Position numbers and translations under genes: made by a program
In this document: in pieces, positions 42,563-51,561 of the stretch
Layout: each line of letters opens with the position of its first letter
How positions within the stretch are numbered: the stretch's first letter is position 1
The notes under the pieces: generated by a model
Told to the model about the DNA's origin: nothing
Databases searched by the model: none
What the model saw: only the letters and a program-made list of their open reading frames with translations
DNA from: Phymatolithon calcareum
Taxonomy: Eukaryota > Rhodophyta > Florideophyceae > Hapalidiales
Direction of reading: 5' to 3'
Assembly: GCA_977006965.1 (NCBI GenBank)
Contig: OZ345370.1
Span: 806,001 to 870,000, forward strand
DNA length: 64,000 bases

Positions 42563-43588
42563 ATGGTCATGAATGAGTCGAATCATGCAGTGTCACGGCT
42601 GATCCTTCTTGTTTTTGTTTGGTACATTTCTTCGTCAGTAGTTGTACTGTTGGTGAAGGCCCTGTTTTCCGGTCGCGTGTATGGACTGTCTCCTTTTCCG
42701 TTTCCTCTGACCATCACGGCAACCAGCAACATAATCTCGGCATTCCTGGCGAGCTATTTGTCATCCGCGAGGGAGTCAGTGATGGACAAATCGCAGCAAC
42801 GCTACGCCATAGTCATCGGGGCTACAACTGCGGGTGAGATAGGGTTGTCCAACTGGGCGCTCAAACTGCTAACTCTGGTTCTGGCTACGATGATGAAGGG
42901 TATGGCACCTTTAATTGTTTTTTGTTGGGGCGTTCTCCTGGGAGTGTACAAGTTTAATTTCCGCCTGTGTGTCGTCACCATCACCGTATGTGTTGGCCTT
43001 GTCCTTGCTGTGAGCGGCCAGAAAAGCATTCAAGAGTCAACTGAGGCGCTATGGCTGGGTGTTGCTGCCCAGTTTTTGTCAGGAGTTTTGTCTGGACTCC
43101 GATGGATTATTACGCAAATTTTCATAAAAGGCGCCGACGTCGTGGATCCGGAGTTGTCTTTCTTATCGTTCCTTTCGAGCAACACCGTTGAGCGTCCGGT
43201 TTCCGCTAGAGCTGCCATCCGCATCACGGCCCCTTGGACCGCCGCTGCGATAACTCCTTTTGTCGTATTTATTGAAGGACCTCATCTTGTTCAGTGGCTC
43301 TCATCTTCTACCGCCACGCAAACGCTTAAGGTGGGATTCATTGTTATGGCGATTGGCCTTCTGGTCTTTGCAATTTTACTAACGGAATACGCCCTGGTCA
43401 AATCAACTTCCTCTCTTACTGTATCAATCGGCTTTGTCGCCAAAGAACTAATTGTGATTTGCGCCGGCGTCGTCCTATTTGGAGATCAGCTCACTACTAT
43501 GAGTGTTTTCGGGTTTTTCTTAGTTCAGGTTGGCATCTTAGCATATGCATTGCAGAAAAAGGCATGCGCACATAGACTGCCAAGATAA
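42563..43588 (+). CDS. SLC35C2-like nucleotide-sugar/TPT transporter
   Basis: 341 residues from ATG 42563, with ten hydrophobic segments, as in drug/metabolite-superfamily carriers. Diagnostic stretches for the SLC35C2/TPT branch are 'LFSGRVYGLSPFPFPLTIT' (about 35-55), 'GEIGLSNWALKLLTLVLATMMKG' (about 92) and 'SGLRWIITQ' (about 176). Family members lie in Golgi or ER membranes and exchange nucleotide sugars or phosphorylated sugars; SLC35C2 is linked to GDP-fucose supply. The exact substrate cannot be read from the sequence. The C terminus ends in a short basic tail. The gene converges with the lectin gene, with 87 bp between stop codons. Confidence 0.87.
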   Translation: MVMNESNHAVSRLILLVFVWYISSSVVVLLVKALFSGRVYGLSPFPFPLTITATSNIISAFLASYLSSARESVMDKSQQRYAIVIGATTAGEIGLSNWALKLLTLVLATMMKGMAPLIVFCWGVLLGVYKFNFRLCVVTITVCVGLVLAVSGQKSIQESTEALWLGVAAQFLSGVLSGLRWIITQIFIKGADVVDPELSFLSFLSSNTVERPVSARAAIRITAPWTAAAITPFVVFIEGPHLVQWLSSSTATQTLKVGFIVMAIGLLVFAILLTEYALVKSTSSLTVSIGFVAKELIVICAGVVLFGDQLTTMSVFGFFLVQVGILAYALQKKACAHRLPR

Positions 43589-43675
43589 ATCATCAAAACT
43601 GTAGAGAAATTTATTGCAGCAAAGCACCTTGCGCGCAATTCCACAAGCAACTCTGCAGTTCAACCATACGTCTTC

Positions 43676-45301
43676 TCAGACCATTCGCCCCATTTTCTTT
43701 GTAGTGGCCTGCAGCTTATTGACAACGAACGCCGCGGCAACAATTAGACACTGAAACACTCCAAAAAGAATTAATTCCGAATTATGCGTTTTCCCAGAAA
43801 GCGCCGAAAGGTTCTCTTGCTGATGCTCAATATTAAACTGGATATCATCGTGCGCCTGATGAATCTCTTTCGTGCGTAAGCGCAAAGCTTTCACAGAGCT
43901 CTGCATTGCCTTCAAATGAGACGTAAAGCGACTTGTTGTGTACGATAGTTCACTGGCGCTGGACCTCAAATGCTTCAGAATTTCCACCGCATTCAAAAGG
44001 TCTTGTCGTTGCCTACCAATTTCTTGGAGGACGTGCGAAGTCATATCTCGAACTCCACTCAAGCGCTGTCTGGTATCCTCTGCATCACGATCGTTGTAGC
44101 CGCGCATGTGATCGGACAATGAGTTGAACACATCCGCCACCTGCTTGTCAAGATTGCCAGAAAGTGACCGCGACGCTTCGCCGGTGAGATGCGGACCGTC
44201 TGCACCGGTGCCATAGCGGGGTGGATCGTGAGGCGGAACATGATGATACGAATCTGAATGGGGGTCACGTTCACGATGCTCACGGTCGAGTCGTTCCCGG
44301 TACTCCCGGTCCTCACGCTCTCTTCGTTCACGATCCTGTCGTTCACGATCTTGCTGCTTCCGGTGCTCTTCAATTTCATGCTGCTGCATCAATTCATGGT
44401 CCTGTTTGTGACGTTCGTAATCCGCATTGTAATGCCCAGGTGGCCGTTCCGCCACAAACGAGGCTGCATGGACTTCATGCGCCGCAAAGAAATGACCAGT
44501 TTCTCCCGAAAATGCCAGGTATCCTCCGTCTGAGAATGGAAGCTTCACTTTGTCCGCCTTAAAACAAATATGCCAGTGATTCGGAGTGTGTGGGGTGAGA
44601 GAAACACCAACACTCAGCTTCTCGTCGATGTACTGAACAAAGATTCGCATCGGCTTGTTCAGTTCAAGGTGACAACCCTTTGCAATTTGAGTATCCCCGC
44701 CGTCGGTATCTGGATTCCATTCCTTGCGACCGTCGGAAATGTAAGCGTACAAGTAAGGTACCTGTCGTGTGCGCGAATTTGAGAACGTATCAATGACAAG
44801 GCCAAGTCCTGGAAGGGTGTGCGCAAGCCCCATGGCCGACCCGATGATTGGGCGGCTGCCGGTGAAGAAGAGTGCCATGCCATCCGCGGCTTCGTGACTT
44901 TCGGGAGATGTATTAATTTGGATGTCGAACCATCCGTTGAAGTTGTTCGAAAGAGTGCGGGTATACGCGTACAGGAGACCTTGGTTCGCCTGAGCTGTTG
45001 TGGTTAATCGCACAATGTCTCTCCCGTGAGAGTCTGAAGTGATCGTGGTGCTTCCGAGTTGCACCCATCCGTTAACAGGATCCCCGTCTTCGTCAGGTTC
45101 ATAAGGCTGGTGGAAAGACAGCATGGGATCACCATGGCCTACGTACGGAAATTGAAATAGTTCAGGAAGGGTACGCTCTCGTTCTTGTCGGGTCGAGGCA
45201 TCGGCTCCATTGTTAATGCAAACTGCACTAATCACGATAAAAAGAAGACCGGCACAAGAATTTGAAAAGGAAAAATGCGCTTGTCTGAAAGTCGACTTCA
45301 T
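43676..45301 (-). CDS. ERGIC-53/VIP36-type L-type lectin
   Basis: 541 residues from ATG 45301, the first ATG; the frame upstream starts at TTG. A signal peptide covers about 1-35. The lectin domain (about 45-285) shows 'GWVQLGSTTITSDSHGRDIVRLT', 'GMALFFTG' and 'LGLVIDTFSN', the pattern of L-type cargo receptors that bind high-mannose glycans with Ca2+. A very Arg/Glu/Asp/His-rich charged helix (about 290-350) and a second coiled coil (about 385-500) probably drive oligomerisation. A transmembrane segment lies near 510-530, followed by a short tail ending Lys-Lys-Met-Gly-Arg-Met-Val. The Lys-Lys is not at the -3/-4 position of a classical ER retrieval signal. Likely role: glycoprotein sorting between ER and Golgi. 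Confidence 0.9.
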   Translation of the reverse strand: MKSTFRQAHFSFSNSCAGLLFIVISAVCINNGADASTRQERERTLPELFQFPYVGHGDPMLSFHQPYEPDEDGDPVNGWVQLGSTTITSDSHGRDIVRLTTTAQANQGLLYAYTRTLSNNFNGWFDIQINTSPESHEAADGMALFFTGSRPIIGSAMGLAHTLPGLGLVIDTFSNSRTRQVPYLYAYISDGRKEWNPDTDGGDTQIAKGCHLELNKPMRIFVQYIDEKLSVGVSLTPHTPNHWHICFKADKVKLPFSDGGYLAFSGETGHFFAAHEVHAASFVAERPPGHYNADYERHKQDHELMQQHEIEEHRKQQDRERQDRERREREDREYRERLDREHRERDPHSDSYHHVPPHDPPRYGTGADGPHLTGEASRSLSGNLDKQVADVFNSLSDHMRGYNDRDAEDTRQRLSGVRDMTSHVLQEIGRQRQDLLNAVEILKHLRSSASELSYTTSRFTSHLKAMQSSVKALRLRTKEIHQAHDDIQFNIEHQQENLSALSGKTHNSELILFGVFQCLIVAAAFVVNKLQATTKKMGRMV

Positions 45302-45662
45302 TTTTCGTCGTTCTCGCACCGAGCTTGTCACGATGCGGAGCAATCCGCAAAAAGACGAACACCAGAGCTCTGATTCACTCTTCACTGGCGCATTTGCACG
45401 CAAGCCGTTCTAGATGACTCACAGAGCGGCGCGGCCGATTTGGCCACCTTGGTCGCTTAGTGATGAATCAGGACTACGCACGACACACAAGAGAATGCTT
45501 CTGTAGTATCCCATTTCCGGAAAGAGCAGAATTAAAAAATTTCAAGTCGTAGTTATGATATGATGCATAATCTGTCTCGTCAATCAACTACTGTAGTGTA
45601 CAGCACCACAGCTCGGCCATAACACCGCCGGGGAGCAATTTTTCTGGTGCAGTCACACCGCC
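45302..45662. other. Intergenic, lectin promoter side
   Basis: 361 bp between two minus-strand genes. A TACTGTA motif is at 45589-45595, 288 bp upstream of the lectin ATG. Confidence 0.45.
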
Positions 45663-46415
45663 CTATAGAATGCCGCAGCTTTCAATAATTATGGGTTTTT
45701 TTGGCACATTTGCGGTAGTAGCTAGTTTTTCCAGAGCAAGAAGGTTGTCCAATCCGGTTAAAACTCTGCCGAAAGCCACATAGCGGCCGTCCAGATAGAG
45801 GGAATCGCCCTGTCTTGTTGTGATGAAGAACCTTGAATCAACATTACCGTTCTGGTCTCGTGCCATGGAAACGATACCAGGGATTGTGTGGCTCACGCGA
45901 TAATTTTCAGGAGGAATTGGCTTGCCATCAGCAGAGGCCGATCTTCCTGTTCTGCCTCCGTTGCGTAAGACGTCGCCCATTTGTATTGTCAAAGACGGTA
46001 CGATACGATATACTGCAGTTCCAGCATACTGCTCCCGTACGAGTATCTTGAAGTTTTCAACTGTCTTTGGACAAACTGGACCGCCATACAATCCAAGGAT
46101 AACTCTGAACGTAATGCTGTCCCCAGACCGAAAGTCGAGATATACTTTGTCTGTTATCTCTGGCTCATTTTCGGCAGGATCGATTAGATTTTCACTATCC
46201 TGAGTGGCAGAAATAGCAGGCAAGGATTGCAATGCCTCTGCAATGCCAACAACTGCAGAAGATATCAACAGTCGCTGAAGAACAGCTCGTCTGGTAGTTC
46301 GGACCGACCCATTCGCGGTGCACAGAGAAGTTGTCCTGCAGAAATTGACGGGAAGTGAATTCTGCATTGATAATGCGAATCCCAGCTTGTCCTCTAGAAA
46401 ATCGCTGCGATTCAT
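45663..46415 (-). CDS. Plastid (lumenal) cyclophilin-type PPIase
   Basis: 250 residues from ATG 46415; the frame upstream begins at GTG. Residues 1-40 are a Ser/Thr/Arg-rich leader. Residues 41-70 contain Thr-Arg-Arg-Ala-Val-Leu, a hydrophobic core and Ala-Ile-Ser-Ala, which is a twin-arginine (Tat) lumen-targeting signal with an AxA cleavage site. The cyclophilin domain (about 88-250) keeps the catalytic Arg ('YRIVPSLTIQMGD'), the Gln of that motif and 'SRFFITT', while the Trp that binds cyclosporin is replaced in 'LDGRYVAFG'. It catalyses cis-trans isomerisation of prolyl bonds. Placement in the thylakoid lumen is inferred from the leader. A TACAGTA motif lies 34 bp upstream of the ATG. Confidence 0.9.
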   Translation of the reverse strand: MNRSDFLEDKLGFALSMQNSLPVNFCRTTSLCTANGSVRTTRRAVLQRLLISSAVVGIAEALQSLPAISATQDSENLIDPAENEPEITDKVYLDFRSGDSITFRVILGLYGGPVCPKTVENFKILVREQYAGTAVYRIVPSLTIQMGDVLRNGGRTGRSASADGKPIPPENYRVSHTIPGIVSMARDQNGNVDSRFFITTRQGDSLYLDGRYVAFGRVLTGLDNLLALEKLATTANVPKKPIIIESCGIL

Positions 46416-46448
46416 GTTGCTCGGCACACTCGAGGAGCACGACGAACG

Positions 46449-46455
46449 TACAGTA
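46449..46455. promoter_or_regulatory. TACAGTA motif upstream of cyclophilin gene
   Basis: A copy of the enriched 7-mer, 34 bp before ATG 46415. Function inferred from position only. Confidence 0.25.
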
Positions 46456-46722
46456 GTATACTTTTCCTGCCAGCTTCGGCGAGATCATCAATTGTACACG
46501 TGTAATTCAGGGGCACATTTTGCTCATTATGCACCGTGGAGTGCAGCATTATTTTGTCAGCTGGCCGAAAAGACAACCTCCTGCAGCGCAGTGCTGATAA
46601 GTGGGATCAAAACGCACAAGAACTACTGCAGCCAGGCACAAAAACTGCCCATTCGCAGCAAATACGACAAGAATCGAGGCTCCAGGTGCTTTGGCCACTG
46701 GATTGCCAAGCCTCATGAGCAA

Positions 46723-46989
46723 ATGGGAAGTCAAGAGAATCTAGGCCAAGACATTGGGAAAGCAGAGGAAAACTCTCATACAGAGTCACGACAAAAGCGT
46801 GAATCGTTTCGGAAAGCGCTTGAAGAAGAAATTGAAGCGCAAAGAAGAAAAAATGGACAATTGGTGGCAGAATTGCAGGAAGAAATGAAGGCAACAAGGA
46901 AGCGAAATGCATCTACTTCACTGCTGCTACAGAGTATTTCCAGCACAGGTCAATATCGCGCTCCTTCAGGAATGCATGAGAGAAAGTAG
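46723..46989 (+). CDS. Possible small coiled-coil protein
   Basis: 88 codons from ATG 46723. Residues 20-62 are rich in Glu/Lys/Arg/Gln with heptad spacing of Leu/Ala (a coiled coil); the rest is Ser-rich. The frame stays open upstream as far as 46318, overlapping the start of the cyclophilin gene in antisense, so the start is uncertain. No family recognised. The composition suggests a real protein, but the opposite strand is also partly open. Confidence 0.3.
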   Translation: MGSQENLGQDIGKAEENSHTESRQKRESFRKALEEEIEAQRRKNGQLVAELQEEMKATRKRNASTSLLLQSISSTGQYRAPSGMHERK

Positions 46990-47108
46990 TGAGCTTTGTG
47001 ATTCCATTTTGAAAAATACTACTGCATAGGTCGCTGACGTCGAAACGTTGATCGTGCATGGTAAATTTCTGTATATTTCTGCGTGCTTCACGTTTGTCGT
47101 GAAAAAGT

Positions 47109-47423
47109 ATGACCGGGAAGATCGTCACAGCACTTGGCTTGATTTCATGGAGGAATTCTATGATGTGCACGGGAGTTGCCATGCACTGCGATTTGCGGGC
47201 CGAAGAGGAGCACGAAACTGTGGCTACGACAGCGCATATGGACGAGTCCGATGCAGCGAGAACAGTGCCTGAAAAGAAGGCACCGTCTATTTTTTGGAAA
47301 TATTTTCGTATGAGAGCGACGGGACCCAATGAAACACCCGTTGACAGTTCTTCTGTGGTGCTCAATTTTCCCGGGATCTCGCAGCGATCCGATCGTGCAG
47401 CGTACGCTCGTCGCAACAGCTGA
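47109..47423 (+). CDS. Possible small hypothetical protein
   Basis: 104 codons from ATG 47109. The C-terminal half ('SIFWKYFRM', then Ser/Val/Pro-rich, ending in Arg-rich sequence) has a protein-like composition. A 179-codon minus-strand frame (47452-46913) overlaps it and begins with a mitochondrial-presequence-like stretch. Sequence alone does not decide between them. Confidence 0.25.
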   Translation: MTGKIVTALGLISWRNSMMCTGVAMHCDLRAEEEHETVATTAHMDESDAARTVPEKKAPSIFWKYFRMRATGPNETPVDSSSVVLNFPGISQRSDRAAYARRNS

Positions 47424-47735
47424 TTCCCAACCCTACTTATTGCCTGCATCAATTATTTCCACATCTACGGTCCAATTCTAGCCGCCCGAAATATCGATTC
47501 ACCCGGCGGTATCTGAAAGTGCTCCCAACCTATTGGAGAACAACCCTCTGCAATTACTGCTTTGCTTATAATCACCGGCACGCACCCTCCGCTCTCTAGA
47601 AATCAATTATTGGATCTGATCCGTCCCCCACAAACCTTTCAACCCTTTCGTGGACCTGAAGATCACGCCGCCTTACATTGATTCCCCCGCCAACTACGCA
47701 CTCGAATAAGGCAAAATTCGACCATCTCTGCAATT

Positions 47736-48920
47736 ATGGCACCTCCCGCTGTTGAGCTCGAGGCGCCTGCGATCGGCCTTCTTAGTTCAAAAGGCACCCT
47801 GGAGCAACGTCGACATTCCAAGCTCGCGACGATGAACCTCGCCGGTGACAAGAAGGCCGCCTGGAAAAGTTTTATCATCGACGAAGAGATCCCATCTCTT
47901 GCCGCGATCAAGCGGGTAATTCCCCGGCACTGTTTCCGTCCAAGCCTCGCGTACAGTCTATACTATGTCGCACGTGACCTGTTCTTCATCGGTACTCTCT
48001 ACCTCGGTGCCTATCTCACCCACGGCACGCCGTGGCATCTGCCTTATCTTCCGTTCTTTTGGTTTTTCACCGGCTTCTTCATGTGGGCTGTGTTTGTGCT
48101 TGGACATGACTGCGGTCATGGGTCTTTTTCGCGCAGCAGTACGGTCAACGGTTTTTTCGGTCACCTACTGCATTCAGCCATTCTCGTCCCGTTTCATTCC
48201 TGGAGAATATCTCACCGCAAGCACCACAAGAATACCGGTAATTTTGAAAAAGATGAGATTTTTTACCCTATGACCGAGTCCGAGTACAGTGGCGTCACGG
48301 CTATTGCTCGCTTTATTTACAAGGAGCTGTTCTTCTGCTATCCGTTGGGTTTCCCCATTTATCTTATCAAGGGTTACGGCAACCTGATGTCGAACGGCTG
48401 TCACATCTCGATCAATTCAGAGCTGTTCTCAGATAAAGAACGTGGGCTCATTCGTACGTCGGTCATCTGCTGGTGGTCTATGGTCTCTTTGCTCACCGGT
48501 CTCAGCATCAGGTACGGCGTTATCAACATGATCAAATACTACTTTATCCCGTACTTCATTTACTGTTTTTGGCTTCTTGCTGTCACGTTCCTGCACCACA
48601 CCGAGCCTGGCACCAAGTGGTACAACACAGATAACTGGAACTATGTCAAAGGTAACCTCGAAAGTGTTGACCGGGTCTACGGGCTATTGGAGCACTTTCA
48701 CCATGACATTGGTACACACGTTGTGCACCATTTGTTCCCGGCCATACCTCACTACTACCTTCGAGACGCTAACAAGGCCGTTAGGCCGTTTTTGGGAGCT
48801 CTGCACAAGATTGAGAAGGCTAATCCCGTGGTTCAGCTCCCGACGTCTGTACGCGCGTGGAGCGACAATCATGTAATTCCAGATAACACTGATCTCTTTG
48901 TCATCCCGGAAGCGAACTAA
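47736..48920 (+). CDS. Membrane fatty acid desaturase, omega-3/delta-12 type
   Basis: 394 residues from ATG 47736. Three histidine boxes bind the di-iron centre: HDCGH (124-128), HRKHH (160-164) and HVVHH (328-332). The sequence around them ('HDCGHGSFS', 'HHLFPAIPHYYL') follows the omega-3 (FAD3/FAD7) pattern more than the delta-12 (FAD2) pattern, where the first box is usually HECGH. Four or more hydrophobic segments (about 75-155, 195-215, 240-290) place it in a membrane. No plastid leader is obvious, so an ER phospholipid-linked desaturase is more likely. It introduces a double bond in polyunsaturated fatty acid synthesis; regiospecificity cannot be read from sequence. The ATG has A at -3 and G at +4. 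Confidence 0.92.
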   Translation: MAPPAVELEAPAIGLLSSKGTLEQRRHSKLATMNLAGDKKAAWKSFIIDEEIPSLAAIKRVIPRHCFRPSLAYSLYYVARDLFFIGTLYLGAYLTHGTPWHLPYLPFFWFFTGFFMWAVFVLGHDCGHGSFSRSSTVNGFFGHLLHSAILVPFHSWRISHRKHHKNTGNFEKDEIFYPMTESEYSGVTAIARFIYKELFFCYPLGFPIYLIKGYGNLMSNGCHISINSELFSDKERGLIRTSVICWWSMVSLLTGLSIRYGVINMIKYYFIPYFIYCFWLLAVTFLHHTEPGTKWYNTDNWNYVKGNLESVDRVYGLLEHFHHDIGTHVVHHLFPAIPHYYLRDANKAVRPFLGALHKIEKANPVVQLPTSVRAWSDNHVIPDNTDLFVIPEAN

Positions 48921-49293
48921 GGCCTCTCCCGTCGCTGTCTTTTTTTTGTTTATAGATATATTTTTGGAGGTCATGTCGTATATCCCCGATCCCGTGCATC
49001 TTTGCTCAATTTTGACAAACTGTAAAAGGGTCATTTTTGACCGTGCTTCTTGAAGGACAACCGCTCTGGGTCACTTGCTGGTACATTAATTTCTTCCTTG
49101 GAGAGCGGATTGCCTCGTGAGAAGACGACGCACCTCATGCTGACACGGGTTCCACTCAGCTCGGCATCAGTGGACTGATTTGTATGACAAATCATACATA
49201 AACTGCCTCCACTGGACCAACGACGCATAGTTGAGCATCTTGCCCAATGATTGCCTCCGCCGAATAGCACGGAACACCGCGGCCCTTACCAAA

Positions 49294-49773
49294 ATGTATC
49301 GCTTTTTACACAGTGCTCGGTATGTAGCGACATCCAGGAAAGTTTCATCGGACCTGTCGCAGAAGGTTTGCGCAAATTTGAATGAACGAATGTTGGGAAA
49401 AAGTGGCCTCCCGAAACTCCTCGGTCTTAAAATTGATTCTGTTTCTGTATCTGAAAAGATTGTACATGCATCAATGGTGTTACAGGACCATCATCTTGCG
49501 CCGAACGGCTATTGTCATGCCGGGTCTGTAGTCTCTTTTGCTGATACTGCATGTGGGGCGGGGACATTTATGGCCTTGCCAAAGACTGCGACAAATTTCA
49601 CGACAATTGAACTCAAGAGTAATTTTGTCGGCACGGCGCTCAAGGGGACGCTAACGTGCAGAGCTGTGCAGCTCCATTCTGGAAGAGCAACTCAGGTGTG
49701 GGATGCTACAGTGTTGACATCAGCAGGGAAGCCGATGGCATATTTCCGCGCGACGCAACTAATAACATACTAA
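49294..49773 (+). CDS. Hotdog-fold PaaI-type thioesterase
   Basis: 159 residues from ATG 49294; the frame upstream starts at TTG. The hotdog domain covers about 40-155, with 'HAGSVVSFADTACGAGT' as the central-helix motif that holds the catalytic acid and 'TIELKSNFVG' on the following strand, typical of acyl-CoA thioesterases such as PaaI/ACOT13. The first 20 residues contain Arg/Ser/Tyr and no acidic residue, suiting a mitochondrial presequence. It hydrolyses acyl-CoA or aryl-CoA thioesters; the exact substrate is unknown. It lies 373 bp downstream of the desaturase gene on the same strand and converges with the next transporter gene (95 bp between stops). Confidence 0.88.
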   Translation: MYRFLHSARYVATSRKVSSDLSQKVCANLNERMLGKSGLPKLLGLKIDSVSVSEKIVHASMVLQDHHLAPNGYCHAGSVVSFADTACGAGTFMALPKTATNFTTIELKSNFVGTALKGTLTCRAVQLHSGRATQVWDATVLTSAGKPMAYFRATQLITY

Positions 49774-49868
49774 AAGAACGCTATCTGTCATAGGAGGCAC
49801 AAATTGTGTTTAAAATTGCAAGAGATGGGAGTCTGTGCGAAACAAAAATTAAAAAGCTAACGGGTTAG

Positions 49869-50981
49869 TTACGCTGTTGTCGATTGGTTTTCTGGCCGCG
49901 GTTTCATTTTGCGTTGCGTGTACCAGATGACGCCAACCAATGTGAGCACCATGCCGAAGAAGTTAGCAAGTTTGAACGGTCTTCCAAAAAGCAAAAAGTC
50001 TACGCAGAGTAGGAACGCAGTTTTTCCGTTTCCGACGACATTGTACGTCACAGCAGATGTCTTGCCGATGACGAGGAAAATGGAGATGTTGACGCAAATT
50101 GCGAGCGCGCCTGTGAATAGGATTTTTGCAACCTTCTCTGGCGTCGGCTCGTAGTTGAAAATGCTCCCAGCGGAACCGAGCCTGTAGTTGTCAAACACCG
50201 GCATCACCGGGAGGATGAACAGCGCTGACAGTGGTGCGATGTACAGCTGCAATTGCAAGGGGTCTGCCTCCAAAGACTTTTGCAGGGACTTGCACCAGAT
50301 TTGATAGAAAGAAGTGCAGAGAATATTGAGGACGGCAAACACGGTGCCGACAAAATTTTGCTTGAAATCTGTCAATCCAGTGATCACGATTCCTGTGCAC
50401 ATGATAACGACTGGGAGCACCAGGTCACGAGGCAGAAACTTTCGCCAGATGAGAGCTTCAATGATGATGACACCGACGATGGTCATATGCTTCATGACCT
50501 GATAGAAGCCGACAGAGTTGTACTGCAAACTGAGATTTGAAAAGACGACAAAGCCCATACCAGCCAATGCGAGCTTGGCTGCCTTTCGGATGTCGAGTGG
50601 CTTTGGAGTGAATACGTGAAGGCGGGCGAGACTGAGTAATCCGAGTGTGGTGCAGACAAAATGGATAAAGGTGAGCGTGGTGGCGAATCCGAAACCCTCT
50701 TCCATAACCGTCTTGTTCGCTGATACAATACCAGTAGAAGAAAAGAAGTTGAATGCTATACAGGCTGCGACCTCGCCATTTGTGGGCTCGGATGCCGCCG
50801 GACGCTGCCCTCTGCGATCATCTTCGGTGCCCTGAGTGGCGCCGCTTTCCGTGGTCATCTTGGTAAATGTGCCGTTCGCTGCGCCTGGTGTCTTCGTCCC
50901 GCCGACGCTTAGACGGGAACGAGTGTGACGGGCAGAGTCCAGAGACCTTTCCTTGACGAGAAGCTCTGTTTCGCTAGACAT
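49869..50981 (-). CDS. SLC35E3/TPT-type nucleotide-sugar transporter
   Basis: 370 residues from ATG 50981; an upstream open frame starts only at TTG. After a Thr/Ser/Arg-rich N terminus (1-70) come ten hydrophobic segments. Landmarks of the plant UDP-sugar/SLC35E3 group are 'FNFFSSTGIVSANKTVME' (about 80), 'NLSLQYNSVGFYQVMKHM' (about 143) and 'TYNVVGNGKTAFLL' (about 312). Such proteins exchange UDP-galactose, UDP-rhamnose or related sugars for UMP across the Golgi membrane, feeding wall and glycoprotein synthesis. Substrate inference goes no further than the group. Promoter-side DNA carries several TACTGTA/TACAGTA motifs (51247-51500). Confidence 0.88.
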   Translation of the reverse strand: MSSETELLVKERSLDSARHTRSRLSVGGTKTPGAANGTFTKMTTESGATQGTEDDRRGQRPAASEPTNGEVAACIAFNFFSSTGIVSANKTVMEEGFGFATTLTFIHFVCTTLGLLSLARLHVFTPKPLDIRKAAKLALAGMGFVVFSNLSLQYNSVGFYQVMKHMTIVGVIIIEALIWRKFLPRDLVLPVVIMCTGIVITGLTDFKQNFVGTVFAVLNILCTSFYQIWCKSLQKSLEADPLQLQLYIAPLSALFILPVMPVFDNYRLGSAGSIFNYEPTPEKVAKILFTGALAICVNISIFLVIGKTSAVTYNVVGNGKTAFLLCVDFLLFGRPFKLANFFGMVLTLVGVIWYTQRKMKPRPENQSTTA

Positions 50982-51561
50982 TATGGCCTGGGCTATCAAA
51001 CCCGGAGGAGGACGTGAGTGTTCTGATATGATGATGAGTGTCAATTTCCTCCGTCATCAACGACAAGCATCTTGGGGAATCGTATTTTTTGTTTGATTTC
51101 AGAGGGCATTTCTAATGAGTTCTCAAATGCCCTGTCACAACGACTCTAATCCGGCAATATGGTCGGTGGTATAGTGTAAGCCCAAGTCAACGGTGGATGG
51201 CAACTTACACTGCTGGATTCAAAACCCGGGCTGCACCTGCTTGACGTACTGTACAAACCGATCTCTCATCGATTGCATCCTGCAGGCGTACTGTACAGTA
51301 GGCCTGGTGTCTCCTGAAGTCCATTCTTGCGACCAAATGAGGCACTCCAACGGCTCTTGGATCCATGAAGCCTTGCAACTGAACGGAAGCATTCTATATA
51401 TTTGGGACTGTGCATAAGTCGTCCTGACAAGTCTGCCCCCGACCGGCAATATAGTATCCTGAAAAACTGTTCGCGCGCAAGGCGATGCGGTAGTACAGTA
51501 GTATACTTTACTTCCAACACCTTGACGCAGGAAAACACAAGGATGCGTAAGCTCGAAAAAA
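50982..51561. other. Intergenic with a cluster of TACTGTA motifs
   Basis: Four copies of the enriched 7-mer in 254 bp: 51247, 51289, 51294 (overlapping, forming gtactgtacagta) and 51494. An 8-bp stem pairs 'agtgtaag' with 'cttacact' near 51175-51215. No gene seen. Confidence 0.45.
51247..51300. promoter_or_regulatory. TACTGTA/TACAGTA cluster
   Basis: Three copies of the 7-mer, two overlapping, 266-320 bp upstream of ATG 50981. A putative regulatory element by position; nothing in the sequence proves it. Confidence 0.25.

Noticed and set aside
51160-51240. tRNA-like stretch with box A/B-like words and an 8-bp stem
   Set aside because: The words do not fold into a cloverleaf with a proper acceptor and T-arm, and no anticodon loop is evident.
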